Assembly (NCBI RefSeq): GCF_000716545.1
Contig: NZ_JNWZ01000001.1
Coordinates: 124,001 to 188,000, forward strand
Length of the DNA stretch: 64,000 nucleotides
DNA from: Kitasatospora phosalacinea
GTDB taxonomy: Bacteria; Actinomycetota; Actinomycetes; Streptomycetales; Streptomycetaceae
Direction: 5' to 3'
Every line of letters starts with the position of its first letter. Within the stretch, counting starts at the first letter, position 1. The position numbers and the translations under genes are program-made. The notes below the pieces were generated by a model. That model saw only the letters and a program-made list of their open reading frames with translations, did no database searches and was not told the origin of the DNA. This document shows positions 34,893 through 43,243 of the stretch, piece by piece.

Positions 34893-35861
34893 TTGAGCGA
34901 CAGCATCGAGCACGGCCAGGTCGAGGTGAACGGGGTGCGGCTGCACCTGGCGGAGCAGGGCGAAGGACCGCTGGTCCTGCTGCTGCACGGGTTCCCGGAG
35001 AGCTGGTACTCGTGGCGGCACCAGTTCGGCCCGCTGGCCGCAGCCGGATACCGGGTGGTCGCGCCGGACCAGCGCGGGTACGCCCGCAGCTCACGGCCGG
35101 AGGCGGTCGACGCGTACACCCTGCTGCACCTGGTGGGCGACGTGACGGCGCTGATCGGGGAGCTGGGCGCGCGACGGGCGGTGGTGGTCGGGCACGACTG
35201 GGGCGCTCTGGTCGCCTGGGCCACGGCGGCGCTGCGGCCGGACCTGGTGCGCGGGGTGGCCGGGCTGAGCGTGCCGCCGCTGCCGATGAGCGGGCCGCCG
35301 CCGCTGCGGTCGCTGCGGGAGACGTACGGGGAGGGCTTCTACCAGGTCTACTTCCAGGAACCGGGCCGGGCCGACGCCGAGTTGGCTGCGGACGTCCGGA
35401 CGAGCCTGCGACGCGTCCTGTGCGGCGTGCAGCCCGACGGGGTGCCGCGGCCGTGGGTCGTCCCCGAGGGCGGCAAGCTCCTCGACACCCTCCCCGAGCC
35501 CGAGCGGCTACCGCACTGGCTCACCGAGGCCGACCTCGACGCCTTCACCGCCGACTACGTCCCGCACGGCGAGCACGCGTTCACCGGCGGGCTCAACTGG
35601 TACCGCAACCTGGACCGGAACGCCGAACTCCTGGCTCCTTTCGCGGACCTGACGATCGACGTCCCGGCGCTGTACGCCGCGGGCGAGCAGGACCTGGTCA
35701 ACGCGCTGGTCCCGCCGGAGGCACTGGCCCACCTGCTGGGCCGACTGCCCCGACTGCACGGCCACCTCCGCCTCCCGGAGACCGGCCACTGGACCCAGCA
35801 GGAACGCCCCGCCGAGGTGAACGCGGCCCTGCTGGACTTCCTCGCCCATCTGGACGGCTAG
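34893..35861 (+). CDS. Alpha/beta hydrolase, epoxide hydrolase-like
   Basis: 322 residues. Oxyanion motif HGFPESWYSWRHQ, nucleophile Asp in VVGHDWGALVAW, and His in TGHWTQQE; the nucleophilic Asp after His (HDWG) is typical of soluble epoxide hydrolases rather than esterases. Cap region about 130-225 carries the Tyr residues that would activate an epoxide. TTG start at 34893 is preferred because GAGGAG precedes it and it begins the conserved domain. Divergent from the Mrr-like gene. Confidence 0.88.
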   Translation: MSDSIEHGQVEVNGVRLHLAEQGEGPLVLLLHGFPESWYSWRHQFGPLAAAGYRVVAPDQRGYARSSRPEAVDAYTLLHLVGDVTALIGELGARRAVVVGHDWGALVAWATAALRPDLVRGVAGLSVPPLPMSGPPPLRSLRETYGEGFYQVYFQEPGRADAELAADVRTSLRRVLCGVQPDGVPRPWVVPEGGKLLDTLPEPERLPHWLTEADLDAFTADYVPHGEHAFTGGLNWYRNLDRNAELLAPFADLTIDVPALYAAGEQDLVNALVPPEALAHLLGRLPRLHGHLRLPETGHWTQQERPAEVNAALLDFLAHLDG

Positions 35862-35950
35862 GTTCTGTCCAGTGGAGTCTCAATGACCGAGTCAAGAGCC
35901 TGACCCGTTCTTGGTTGTCATGCGGGCGGCGAGCCGCCAGGGTGGTGTCC

Positions 35951-36223
35951 ATGCCTGGTCAGAGGAAGCGGAAGCAACGGGAGCAGGAAGCCCGCCGACG
36001 TCATGCCGCTGCGTACGCCGAGGCGCGCTGGGAGGTGATCTACGAGACCCAGGATTACAGCGAGTGGCAGGCGTATCTCCGTCGCCTGCGTGCTGAGCGC
36101 ATGTACGACGAGTCGAGCCTGCGGTTCGACACGCTCTGCGGACGTCTGGAACATCCGACGACGTACCGCCTGAGCGCACCTGTGCCTGCCGGATCGTCCG
36201 TGACTTCTTCACCGGGCACGTGA
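35951..36223 (+). CDS. Small basic hypothetical protein
   Basis: 90 residues: a strongly basic N-terminus (MPGQRKRKQREQEARRR) followed by ARWEVIYETQDYSEWQAYLR and a C-terminal CGRLEHPTTYRLS. I recognise similar small streptomycete proteins but no function is known. It lies just before an IS110 relic. GTG codons two residues upstream are possible starts. Confidence 0.6.
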   Translation: MPGQRKRKQREQEARRRHAAAYAEARWEVIYETQDYSEWQAYLRRLRAERMYDESSLRFDTLCGRLEHPTTYRLSAPVPAGSSVTSSPGT

Positions 36224-36252
36224 GTCACGCAAGCGTGCGCCCTGATGGCGGG

Positions 36253-36372
36253 TCAGCCGGTTGGTGCGGTCGGCTGGGCGGGGGTGGACTCCCGTCCGTC
36301 ACGGAGTAGTGCCCACAGCACGTTGACTCGGCGACGTGCCAGAGCGATGAGGGCCTGGACGTGCCCGCAGCC
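36253..36372 (-). pseudogene. IS110 family transposase C-terminal relic
   Basis: The minus strand encodes the transposase tail GHVQALIALARRRVNVLWAL followed by LRDGRES and a stop at 36253-36255. The match to the IS110/IS116 C-terminal helix is clear; everything upstream of it is lost. Confidence 0.75.
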
Positions 36373-36564
36373 CTCGGCTCCGGCGTCACGCCGGCCGGGC
36401 GGGGCAACGTGACCTCCCTGCACGCCCGCCGCCCTCTGCCCGCCGACACCCGGCCGCTGCCTTCGCTCGCGTAGTACTGTCCCGCGTCAAGCAGTTGGCA
36501 GGTTTCCGGGTTCGGGAAAGTTGGGGACGAGCGGGTCCTGCCCTGCGAAGGAGTCTGATCGACC

Positions 36565-37055
36565 ATGGTGAGGCCGCCGGTGTTGCCGCCGGAGGAGAAG
36601 GCCCGGATCGTGCTGTCGATCCTGGCCGGTGAGATGACCGTTGCCGAGGCCGCGTGGTGGGTGAAGGTGTCCGAGCAGTCGATTCGAGGCGGGCATGCCG
36701 ACCGCGAGGTTCTGCCGTCTGATCGGCGTGCCCGAGCGGACCTGGCGCCGTCACCGGGCCCGCGCCCGCCGGGGCGTCCCGGCTCGCGGACCGTGGCCGC
36801 GCCCGGCCCGCGAGAGCGTCCGGGAGACCGCCCGCCGGCACACACTCGCGCACCCGGCCCGGGGCCACCGCAAGGTGTGGGCGATGTGCCGGTGGGACGG
36901 CCACCTCGTCTCGCAGGCCACCGTGCTGCGGCTGCTGCGCGACGAGGGCCTGCTGCTGGAGGCCGGTTACCAGCGTGAACGCCGACAGCTCGCCGCCCGC
37001 CGCAAGGCCGCCTTCGCGACCGATCCGACCGGCCACGATCGCGCGGTGTTCACCG
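36565..37055 (+). pseudogene. IS3-type transposase relic (orfA and orfB pieces)
   Basis: orfA begins MVRPPVLPPEEKARIVLSIL and VAEAAWWVKVSEQSI, then jumps frame near 36690 to an orfB-like stretch (RLIGVPERTWRRHRARARRG, HRKVWAMCRWDGHLVSQATV, LLRDEGLLLEAGYQRERRQL). The catalytic rve domain is absent: the relic stops at about 37055, against the 3' end of the NmrA gene. Confidence 0.8.
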
Positions 37056-37066
37056 CGGCCGGAGGC

Positions 37067-37957
37067 TCAGGAGCCGGCCGCGTTCGTGGGCGCGGTCCAG
37101 CCGGTGGCTCGGATCCACTCGACCAGGTCCAGGGCGGCCGGCTCGATCGAGCGCACCACCGCGAGGTCCGCAGGGTGTTCCGCCGCCATCGCGAACTCGC
37201 GGAACATCATCCTGTCGAGGTCGTTGGGAAGCACGCTCAACGGGAGGACCTCGTACCGTGCCGGGAGCCCGGCGCGCGCGCCGAACACCGCGGCGATCCG
37301 GGGGCCTGTCAGCTCGTCGCCGACCAGCTCGACGACTCCGCCGGGCGCCTCCGCGATGTCGAGCAGGAGTGCGGCGGCGACCCGGCCGATGTCCCTGACC
37401 GAGATCATCTTCAGGGCGACGTCCTCCGGCAGCGGCATCCTCAGCACGATCTCCCCGTGCTCCAGGCTCGGTGCCATCACGCTCGCGAAGTTCTCCATGA
37501 AGGCGGTCGCGCGAACCATCGTGGCCCTGAGGCCGGACCTCCTCAGGTGCTCCTCGATCGAGTGCTTCGAGTCGTGGTGCGGCACACCCCGCTCCCGGTC
37601 CGCTCCGAAGACCGAGTTGAACACGACGTGCGGGACGCCCGCCTCGGCCGCCGCGTCGACGAGCGCGGTACCGATGCGGATCTCCGCCTCGACCTCTTCG
37701 AGGCTGTTCGCCTCCGGGGTCATGAAGTAGAACCCCTCGACCGTCGCCAGCGCGGCGGCCAGCGACGCCGGGTCGTCGGTCCGGACGGCCGCCAGCTCGA
37801 CGCCGCGGGCGGCCAGCGCCTGAGCCCGGTCGGTCTGCGGGTTGCGGACCAGAGCCCGCACCCGCGCCTTGTGGTCCAGCAGCGCGTCGACCACCGCCCC
37901 GCCCTGTTGCCCCGTCGCGCCGAAGACCGCGATCGTTCCGGTCGTGCGTGTGCTCAT
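37067..37957 (-). CDS. NmrA-like NAD(P)-binding protein
   Basis: 296 residues from the ATG at 37957. Atypical SDR/NmrA fold: dinucleotide motif IAVFGATGQQGGAVVDAL at the start, VRATAFMENFASVMAP, and VSVRDIGRVAAALL (as ISVRDIGRVAAALLLD). Members are redox sensors or NAD(P)H oxidoreductases. The ATG at 37957 has GAAGGG eight bases before it; a GTG three codons upstream is less likely. A double palindrome sits 18 bp upstream, and a MarR gene ends 84 bp upstream. Confidence 0.9.
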   Translation of the reverse strand: MSTRTTGTIAVFGATGQQGGAVVDALLDHKARVRALVRNPQTDRAQALAARGVELAAVRTDDPASLAAALATVEGFYFMTPEANSLEEVEAEIRIGTALVDAAAEAGVPHVVFNSVFGADRERGVPHHDSKHSIEEHLRRSGLRATMVRATAFMENFASVMAPSLEHGEIVLRMPLPEDVALKMISVRDIGRVAAALLLDIAEAPGGVVELVGDELTGPRIAAVFGARAGLPARYEVLPLSVLPNDLDRMMFREFAMAAEHPADLAVVRSIEPAALDLVEWIRATGWTAPTNAAGS

Positions 37958-37974
37958 CACTGCCACCCTTCGCT

Positions 37975-38013
37975 AGTTCATGCCGTGAACCAAATTAGTT
38001 CACGGCATGAACT
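37975..38013. promoter_or_regulatory. Double palindromic MarR operator
   Basis: Two 16-bp arms (37975-37990 and 37998-38013) form a perfect inverted repeat around CAAATTA. Each arm is itself a palindrome, GTTCA-N5-TGAAC. This gives two 15-bp sites whose centres are 22 bp apart (about two helical turns), suited to two MarR dimers covering the NmrA promoter. Confidence 0.85.
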
Positions 38014-38040
38014 TCGTCAAGGTGTGGGTTCAGCGGGGCC

Positions 38041-38481
38041 TCACGGCGTGACGGATTGGTTCGAGGTGGGCGAAGAGAGGTCCGAGGTGTCCACGATGGC
38101 GGTGGCCACGCGCTCGAATTCGCGCTGGTCGTCGGCGTCGAGGTTCCTCGCGATCTCGGGCAGGCGCTTGGCGACCTCGGCGTAAACGGCCTCGGCGAGC
38201 ACCTTCCCCGTGGGCGTCACGCTGAGCATGACGACCCGTCGGTCCTGCGTCGAGCTTGCCCGGTCGACCAGCTCGCGCCGCGCGGTGCGGTCGACCAGCT
38301 GGCTCAACGCGTTCTTGGTCATGCCCAACGACGCGGCGAGGTCGGCCATCTGCCGCGGCTCGTCCCTGACTGCGCAGAGCAGCGTGGCCTGCGAGGGGGT
38401 CAGGTCGAACTCGGCGCAGATCTGCGCGTACTTGCGTTGAATCACGACCGAGAGCCAGAAGAGCTTGTCGCCATAGTCCAC
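38041..38481 (-). CDS. MarR family transcriptional regulator
   Basis: 146 residues. Winged HTH with SQATLLCAVRDEPRQMADLA, SLGMTKNALSQLVDRTARR and the basic wing DRRVVMLSVTPTGK. Same strand and directly upstream of the NmrA gene; the palindromes between them suggest it represses NmrA and possibly responds to a phenolic or oxidative ligand. Confidence 0.93.
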   Translation of the reverse strand: MDYGDKLFWLSVVIQRKYAQICAEFDLTPSQATLLCAVRDEPRQMADLAASLGMTKNALSQLVDRTARRELVDRASSTQDRRVVMLSVTPTGKVLAEAVYAEVAKRLPEIARNLDADDQREFERVATAIVDTSDLSSPTSNQSVTP

Positions 38482-39046
38482 GCTGACCTCCCTGGTCCGA
38501 TGACGACCAGCCTACTGGTCGCGGGCCGGCTGACCGCGCCGCTCACCAGGAGGCGCACACCTCTGCGAGACCGGCCTGGCGCTCCCGCTCCAGCCGCTTT
38601 GATCGACTCGAGTGCTCCGGCTTCGGAGTCCACCGGGGTGCCGGGGCCACCCGTGCCGGCGGCGCGTCGCAGGACGCGCCCGGCCGGTCGAGCGGACCAC
38701 GGGGCGCTGGACGCGGACCAGGGGGGTTCCGCCGGCAGGACCCGGTTCTGCCGGTCGCGCGGCGGGCGGAGGTGTCCGAGCAGTCGGGCGGGGCCTGGAA
38801 GCGGCATTCCTGGAGTCCGGCCGGTCCGGCCGCGCGGGCAAGTCCGGTCCCGGCAGCCGGGAGCAGCAACTCGAGTTCCAGGCGGCCTACTTGGCCCGGA
38901 CGCCGGGTGCGGCCCCGGTCACCATCGTCACCGACGGTGACGGACCGTTCCGCTCGTTCCGCCTCGGGGTGTTCGCCGCCACCCGACGCGGGCTTCGGCG
39001 CGTCCGCACCCGGGCCCGCACGGACCGGTCGCCGCGCGGGTGCTCG
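38482..39046. other. Gene-free region, possible decayed coding sequence
   Basis: No convincing gene on either strand. Open frames here are short and show no family resemblance. The bases 38860-39010 read as EFQAAYLARTPGAAPVTIVT on the plus strand, which is not enough for a call. Confidence 0.45.
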
Positions 39047-39499
39047 TCATCGGGCCGAACCGGGCCCCGGGAGGAGGTCGATGTCGTCGGCGTGCATGGG
39101 CTCGCCGCAGTGACTGCAGCGCGGGTCCACGGTGGCGATCCGGCCACAGGCGTGGTGGCGGTAGAGGACGGGGGGCCCGGCCTCGCCGGCGAGCCAGCGG
39201 TCGCCCCAGCGCGCCATGACCATGAGCATCTCCACGAGATCGGTGCCCTTCTCGGTGAGGTGGTACTCGAAGCGTGGGCGCGCGTCGTACGGCCGGCGGT
39301 CGAGCACGCCTTGCTCGACCAGGTGATTGAGCCGTTCGGTGAGCACCTTGCGGGAGACGCCGAGGTCGGCCTGGATCCGGTCGAAACGGTTCATGCCGGC
39401 CCAGACGTCGCGCAGGATCAGTGGCGACCAGGGTTCGCCGATCACGTCCAGCGTGCGGGCGATCGAACACGCCATCCCGCCGAATTGTGTGCGCTGCAT
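39047..39499 (-). CDS. HxlR family transcriptional regulator with zinc-ribbon-like tail
   Basis: 150 residues. HxlR winged helix (CSIARTLDVIGEPWSPLILR, VSRKVLTERLNHLVEQGVLD) with the signature N-terminal Cys. The C-terminus has CGRIATVDPRCSHCGEPM, a three-Cys plus His/Asp cluster that may bind metal. Divergent from 39581, with a GTTCCC/GGGAAC palindrome between. Such regulators often control a nearby DHFR-like or flavin protein. Confidence 0.9.
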   Translation of the reverse strand: MQRTQFGGMACSIARTLDVIGEPWSPLILRDVWAGMNRFDRIQADLGVSRKVLTERLNHLVEQGVLDRRPYDARPRFEYHLTEKGTDLVEMLMVMARWGDRWLAGEAGPPVLYRHHACGRIATVDPRCSHCGEPMHADDIDLLPGPGSAR

Positions 39500-39520
39500 G
39501 GCGCCACGCTACCACTTGGG

Positions 39521-39535
39521 GTTCCCTCAGGGAAC
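39521..39535. promoter_or_regulatory. Candidate HxlR operator
   Basis: Perfect inverted repeat GTTCCC-TCA-GGGAAC, 22 bp from the HxlR start and 46 bp from the divergent frame. Likely autoregulatory site. Confidence 0.55.
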
Positions 39536-39592
39536 GCAGAATGCTACGATCCGTTCACCGGGTCTCTTCAAGGAACTCCAATGGGAAGTGCC

Positions 39593-39814
39593 ATGAGCAA
39601 GGCGGCCGAGTACGCCGGCCCCCCGCGTCAGGTCTTCGCCGACTCGATCCAGGGCGCGATCAGCCGGGCTCGAGCCCTGGCGGGCCACGGGGACGTGGCG
39701 ATCCGGGGCGGTGCCACCTTGACCGCGGCCGTCGAAGCGGGCCTGGCCGACACCGCCCCCGGTGCCGGCGTCGTTCACCCCCCACTACCGGATCCACTAC
39801 TGAGGAGCGCCACC
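39593..39814 (+). pseudogene. RibD/DHFR-like C-terminal domain fragment
   Basis: About 74 codons reading VFADSIQGAISRARALAGHG, DVAIRGGATLTAAVEAGLAD. This matches the Rossmann-like strand-helix around the cofactor site of RibD_C dihydrofolate-reductase-like proteins that often pair with HxlR regulators. Both ends of the domain are missing. It is in frame with the next gene and could be expressed as a fusion from ATG 39581 or 39593. Confidence 0.6.
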
Positions 39815-40195
39815 GTGCTCAGCGACAACGTACGTGCCGTCCTGGACGGAACCCCGATCGCCCACCTGGCGACGACTCTGCCCGACGGGTCCCCGCACTC
39901 GGTCCCGCTGTGGATCGGGACCGTCGGCGACCGGGTCGCGTTCCTGACCGGACCGGCCTCCCGCAAGGCGCGCAACCTGCGCCGCGATCCCAGGGTCGCC
40001 ATCTCGCTCACCCCGCCTGACAACCCGTTCCTGCCCGTCATGCTGCGCGGACGGGTCGTCAAGTGGCTCGACGGCGAGGAGGGGTGGAAGGTGGTCGACG
40101 AGATCGCCGCCAAGTACATCGGCGCGCCCTACGGCCGGGACCAGGAGCGAGTCGTGGGCCTGATCGAGGTCGACTACCAGAAGACGGGGATGTGA
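39815..40195 (+). CDS. PPOX class FMN/F420-binding protein
   Basis: 126 residues of the pyridoxamine 5'-phosphate oxidase-like split-barrel fold. Typical stretches: PIAHLATTLPDGSPHSVPLW, RKARNLRRDPRVAISL, and GRVVKWLDGEEGWKVVDEIA. Probably an F420- or FMN-dependent reductase; no function established here. The GTG at 39815 has GAGGAG upstream and begins the conserved domain; in-frame upstream codons belong to a different, truncated domain. Confidence 0.85.
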   Translation: MLSDNVRAVLDGTPIAHLATTLPDGSPHSVPLWIGTVGDRVAFLTGPASRKARNLRRDPRVAISLTPPDNPFLPVMLRGRVVKWLDGEEGWKVVDEIAAKYIGAPYGRDQERVVGLIEVDYQKTGM

Positions 40196-40539
40196 TGCGG
40201 GTGAGCGCGCACGTGACCGACGAACAGATCCAGGAGCTGGCGGCGACCGCGAGGCCCTTCAGCCTGGCGGAACTTCGCTGGGGCCCGGCGCGGCACCAGG
40301 AGGGGGCCGAGGCGATCGAGCTCGAACACCAACGGCGCATGGTGTCCATGCGCGCCGATGGCGTGATCGCGATCCTGTGCCCGGTCGCCTCGGACACCGT
40401 CGCAGGCTTGGCCATCATGACCGTGCCAACCGATGAGGCCGAAGAGATCATGGCCGCGGACCCCTGTGTACAGGCCGGAATGATGACCTGTGACGTCCTT
40501 CCGTGTTTCGGCTTTCCCGGCGATTCCCTGCCTGGATAA
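40195..40539 (+). CDS. YciI-like family protein
   Basis: 114 residues with a ferredoxin-like YCII-type domain: RPFSLAELRWGPARHQ, GVIAILCPVASDTVAGLAIM, and the conserved AADPCVQAGMM. Function unknown; some YciI proteins are small hydrolases or dimerising accessory domains. Start and preceding stop overlap as TGATG, so it is translationally coupled to the PPOX gene. Confidence 0.75.
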   Translation: MRVSAHVTDEQIQELAATARPFSLAELRWGPARHQEGAEAIELEHQRRMVSMRADGVIAILCPVASDTVAGLAIMTVPTDEAEEIMAADPCVQAGMMTCDVLPCFGFPGDSLPG

Positions 40540-41125
40540 GACCGACCGGCAACGGGCGGCCGCTGTAGGTCCAGCAGGCGGAGCCGCTGCGGTGCGAGCG
40601 CGGATCAACGTGATCCGAGCCTTCCCCCGGGATGTGGACACCGGGGTTCCGTGCGGCGGGATGATCCTGCGAGCCTGTTGACGCGATCACTGGCCGTGGG
40701 TGTCGAGGCGACGCCGGCAGACGGGTGCGCAGGCGAGGTAGGTCTCCCTGCGCCTCGACCTGGTCGGCCGGCGCGCGGTGCGGGTGGCGGAGGGCGCCGC
40801 CACCTCGGACGGGCGCGGCGCCGAACGGATACAGCTCACCGGCAGCCTCTACGAGGGCGTGCTGCGCGCCCAGAAGCTGGTCCGCGCCCCGGAGGACGGG
40901 CACGGGCCCCGCGTGATCGCCCCCGTCGGCCTGGCCGCCGGGATCCAACGCCGGCTCCTGCGGATCTTCCCGGAGGGGAGCGGGGCGCAACCCGTGAGGC
41001 TCCAGGACGACGCCACCGTGATGTGCCCCTGGACGGGCGCGGCCCCGCCGCCGGGGGCCGCCACGCCCGCGCCGGTGCCAACACCTGAAGAGGCGCCCGG
41101 CCGTGGAGGGGGAGTTGCCGGGACG
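40540..41125. other. Region without a supported gene
   Basis: A plus-strand frame at 40740-41050 has coding-like composition (VAEGAATSDGRGAERIQLTG, RVIAPVGLAAGIQRRLLRIF) but follows a stop with no start or ribosome site and does not end with a domain. Probably a decayed gene; no family recognised. Confidence 0.4.
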
Positions 41126-41728
41126 TCAGGGGCGGCGGGTGGCGAGGAGGGTGGACAGGTCGGGGGCGAGGCGGACCTCGGTGGTGAGCAGCTCCGGGTG
41201 GTCGTACCAGACGGTGCGGCCGGTGTCGGGGGCGCCCCGGTAGGTCGGTGGCCAGGTGGTGAGGGGGGTGAGGTCGTCGACCACCAGGGTGCCGCCGGGG
41301 GTGAGCAGGCGCCGCGGGTCGGCGGCGGCGGTCTGCTTGCCGTTGCCGCCGCCGTCCAGCGCCAGCAGGTCGAACGGGCCGTGCCGGTGGATCGCCGTCC
41401 AGTCGCCGTGCACCACTTCGAGGTCGGGCACGTCGGCGAACAACTCCCGTACCGCGTGCACGAGTTCCGCTTCGCGTTCGACGCTCACCACCCGGACGCC
41501 CGGGCGGCGGCCGGCCAGCAGCCAGCCCAGGCCGACGCCGCAGCCGGTGCCGGTCTCGCCGATGCCCCCGGCCGGGGTCGCGCCCGCCGCGAGGGCCTGC
41601 AGCAGCCGTCCGTGCTCCGGTCGGCAGGACCGGGCGAAGCCCAGCCGGGCCGCCGACTCGACGGCCCGGGCGACGGGTTCGGGCAGCGCGGCGGGGTCGG
41701 CGTAGGAGGAGGTGCCGAGTGTCGACAT
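41126..41728 (-). CDS. Class I SAM-dependent O-methyltransferase-like protein
   Basis: 200 residues. SAM-binding motif I GETGTGCGVGLGWLL, motif II-like VRVVSVEREAELVHAV, and DLLALDGGGNGK then GGTLVVDDLTPL, resembling catechol-type O-methyltransferases. ATG at 41728. Substrate unknown. It lies 10 bp after a possible secreted-protein frame (41738-42088) on the same strand. Confidence 0.85.
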   Translation of the reverse strand: MSTLGTSSYADPAALPEPVARAVESAARLGFARSCRPEHGRLLQALAAGATPAGGIGETGTGCGVGLGWLLAGRRPGVRVVSVEREAELVHAVRELFADVPDLEVVHGDWTAIHRHGPFDLLALDGGGNGKQTAAADPRRLLTPGGTLVVDDLTPLTTWPPTYRGAPDTGRTVWYDHPELLTTEVRLAPDLSTLLATRRP

Positions 41729-41737
41729 GGCGTCACC

Positions 41738-42088
41738 CTAGCGTGGCGCAGGGTGACGGTGCGGGGCGGAGGCGAAGTCCGCCACGTCGGTGTCGGGCAC
41801 CGTCGTGGTGGAGTGCGCGGTGCCGTACGCGCCGTGGTGCGCCGACAGGCCGATCGCCGGGACGTCGTGGTCGGTGGGCTGCGCCGGCGTCGCGCTCGCC
41901 AAGCCCCCCGGCGCGGCGGACGCGGAGCGCGCGGAGGGCAGTAGGGCGGCCGCCGCGACGGCGCCGGCGGTGGCGCGTACCCGGCGCGGCGCGCCCGCCG
42001 CCGCCCGGGGGCGGAGCGGGCCGGGGCCGGACGGCGCGCCGGGTTCGTGTGCGACACTTCTGGGCGTTCCGGACGCGCCGCCCGACAT
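41738..42088 (-). CDS. Possible small secreted protein
   Basis: 116-residue frame. Residues about 30-50 look like a twin-Arg or Sec signal (RRVRATAGAVAAAALLPSAR, then SASAAP as cleavage site), followed by a short hydrophilic tail rich in His and Thr. Third-position GC is high. However, the complementary plus frame is open too, the ATG at 42088 has no clear ribosome site, and no family is recognised. Confidence 0.35.
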   Translation of the reverse strand: MSGGASGTPRSVAHEPGAPSGPGPLRPRAAAGAPRRVRATAGAVAAAALLPSARSASAAPGGLASATPAQPTDHDVPAIGLSAHHGAYGTAHSTTTVPDTDVADFASAPHRHPAPR

Positions 42089-42143
42089 CCGGCGGCGGCG
42101 CGACCGGGCGCCAGCACGGGAGCCGCGAGCACGGGAGACGGGC

Positions 42144-43199
42144 GTGGACCAGCAGGACTCCGGGGCCCCGGGCGCGCGCAGCCGCGTCCTGGCCGCCCTC
42201 GCCGAACGGCGGCGCACCGGCAGCCGCCCCGGCGAACGCACCGACGGCCTGCGGATCGCACTCGCCGTCGAGGGCGGCGGCATGCGGGGCATCATCTCCG
42301 GCGGCATGGCACTCGCCCTGCACGAGGCCGGGCTCACCGGCGCGTTCGACGCCGTCTACGGCGCCTCCGCCGGGGCGCTCACCGGGGCGTGGCTGCTCAG
42401 CGGTGACGCCGGACAACTGGCCGGCTGGGCCGACCCCGAGTACGCCAGGGCGATGGTCCGCCCCGGCAACCCGCTGCGCGGCCGCCCCGTCGTCGACCTG
42501 CACCACCTGGTCGAGCACCTCTACGCGCACGTCGCCCGGATGGACTTCGACGCCATCCTCGCCAACCCCACCACCCTGCACCCGCTCGCCACCCACACCG
42601 GCACCGGCGCCTCCACCGACCTCCATCCGCTGCTCACCGACCCGGCCCGGCTGCGCCTCGCCCTGCGCGCCAGCGCCGCCCTGCCCCTGCTCGCCGGGCC
42701 GCCGGTCGAACTGGCCGGCAGCCACTACTACGACGCCGGGCTCGCCGAGTCCATCCCGTTCCGCACGGCGCTCGCCCAGGGCGCCACGCACGTCCTGGTG
42801 CTGCGCTCGCGCGGCCCGCTCGCGCAGCCGGCGGCGGGAGCGGTGGGGGCGGCGGAGGTGGTGGGGGCGGCAGCGGCGGCAGCGGTGGCGGCCGGGCCTT
42901 CGCGGGGCTCCCGGATGATCGCCCGGACGGTGCTGCGCCGCTACCCCGCGCCACTGCGCGACTCCTACCTGGGGCGGGCCGAACGGCTGCGCGCGGACGA
43001 GGAGTTGCTCGGCCGCCACGACCTCGACCCGCTCGCCGAGGGGCCCGCCGTGCTCTCCCTCCGCCCGGGCCCGGACGCGCCGAGGGTCGGTCGGCTGGCC
43101 CGGGACACCGTGCTGCTGCGGGCCGCGCTGGAGGCCGGGCGGACGGCCATGGACGAGTTGATCGCCGGCTGCCCCGAGCTGCGAGGGGCGCCCGGCTGA
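42144..43199 (+). CDS. Patatin-like phospholipase
   Basis: 351 residues. Oxyanion loop EGGGMRGIISGG, nucleophile elbow GASAG (Ser in VYGASAGALTGAW), and catalytic Asp in YYDAGLAES: a complete Ser-Asp dyad. Predicted lysophospholipase or acyl hydrolase, cytoplasmic, with no signal peptide. A variable Ala/Val-rich insertion lies about 230-250. GTG start at 42144 has GGGAG upstream and is close to the domain; the longer open frame upstream is dubious. Confidence 0.9.
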   Translation: MDQQDSGAPGARSRVLAALAERRRTGSRPGERTDGLRIALAVEGGGMRGIISGGMALALHEAGLTGAFDAVYGASAGALTGAWLLSGDAGQLAGWADPEYARAMVRPGNPLRGRPVVDLHHLVEHLYAHVARMDFDAILANPTTLHPLATHTGTGASTDLHPLLTDPARLRLALRASAALPLLAGPPVELAGSHYYDAGLAESIPFRTALAQGATHVLVLRSRGPLAQPAAGAVGAAEVVGAAAAAAVAAGPSRGSRMIARTVLRRYPAPLRDSYLGRAERLRADEELLGRHDLDPLAEGPAVLSLRPGPDAPRVGRLARDTVLLRAALEAGRTAMDELIAGCPELRGAPG

Positions 43200-43214
43200 C
43201 CCGACCCCCGGGGA

Positions 43215-43242
43215 CCGGCCCGGACTCCGGGGTGCGGGCCGG
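43215..43242. terminator. Hairpin between convergent genes
   Basis: Eight-bp stem CCGGCCCG/CGGGCCGG with a 12-base loop, between the patatin and methyltransferase 3' ends. Could terminate both. Confidence 0.5.
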
Positions 43243-43243
43243 C

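Noticed and set aside
40740..41050. Coding-looking plus frame
   Set aside because: It begins right after a stop without any start codon or ribosome site and runs antisense into the methyltransferase; no family found.
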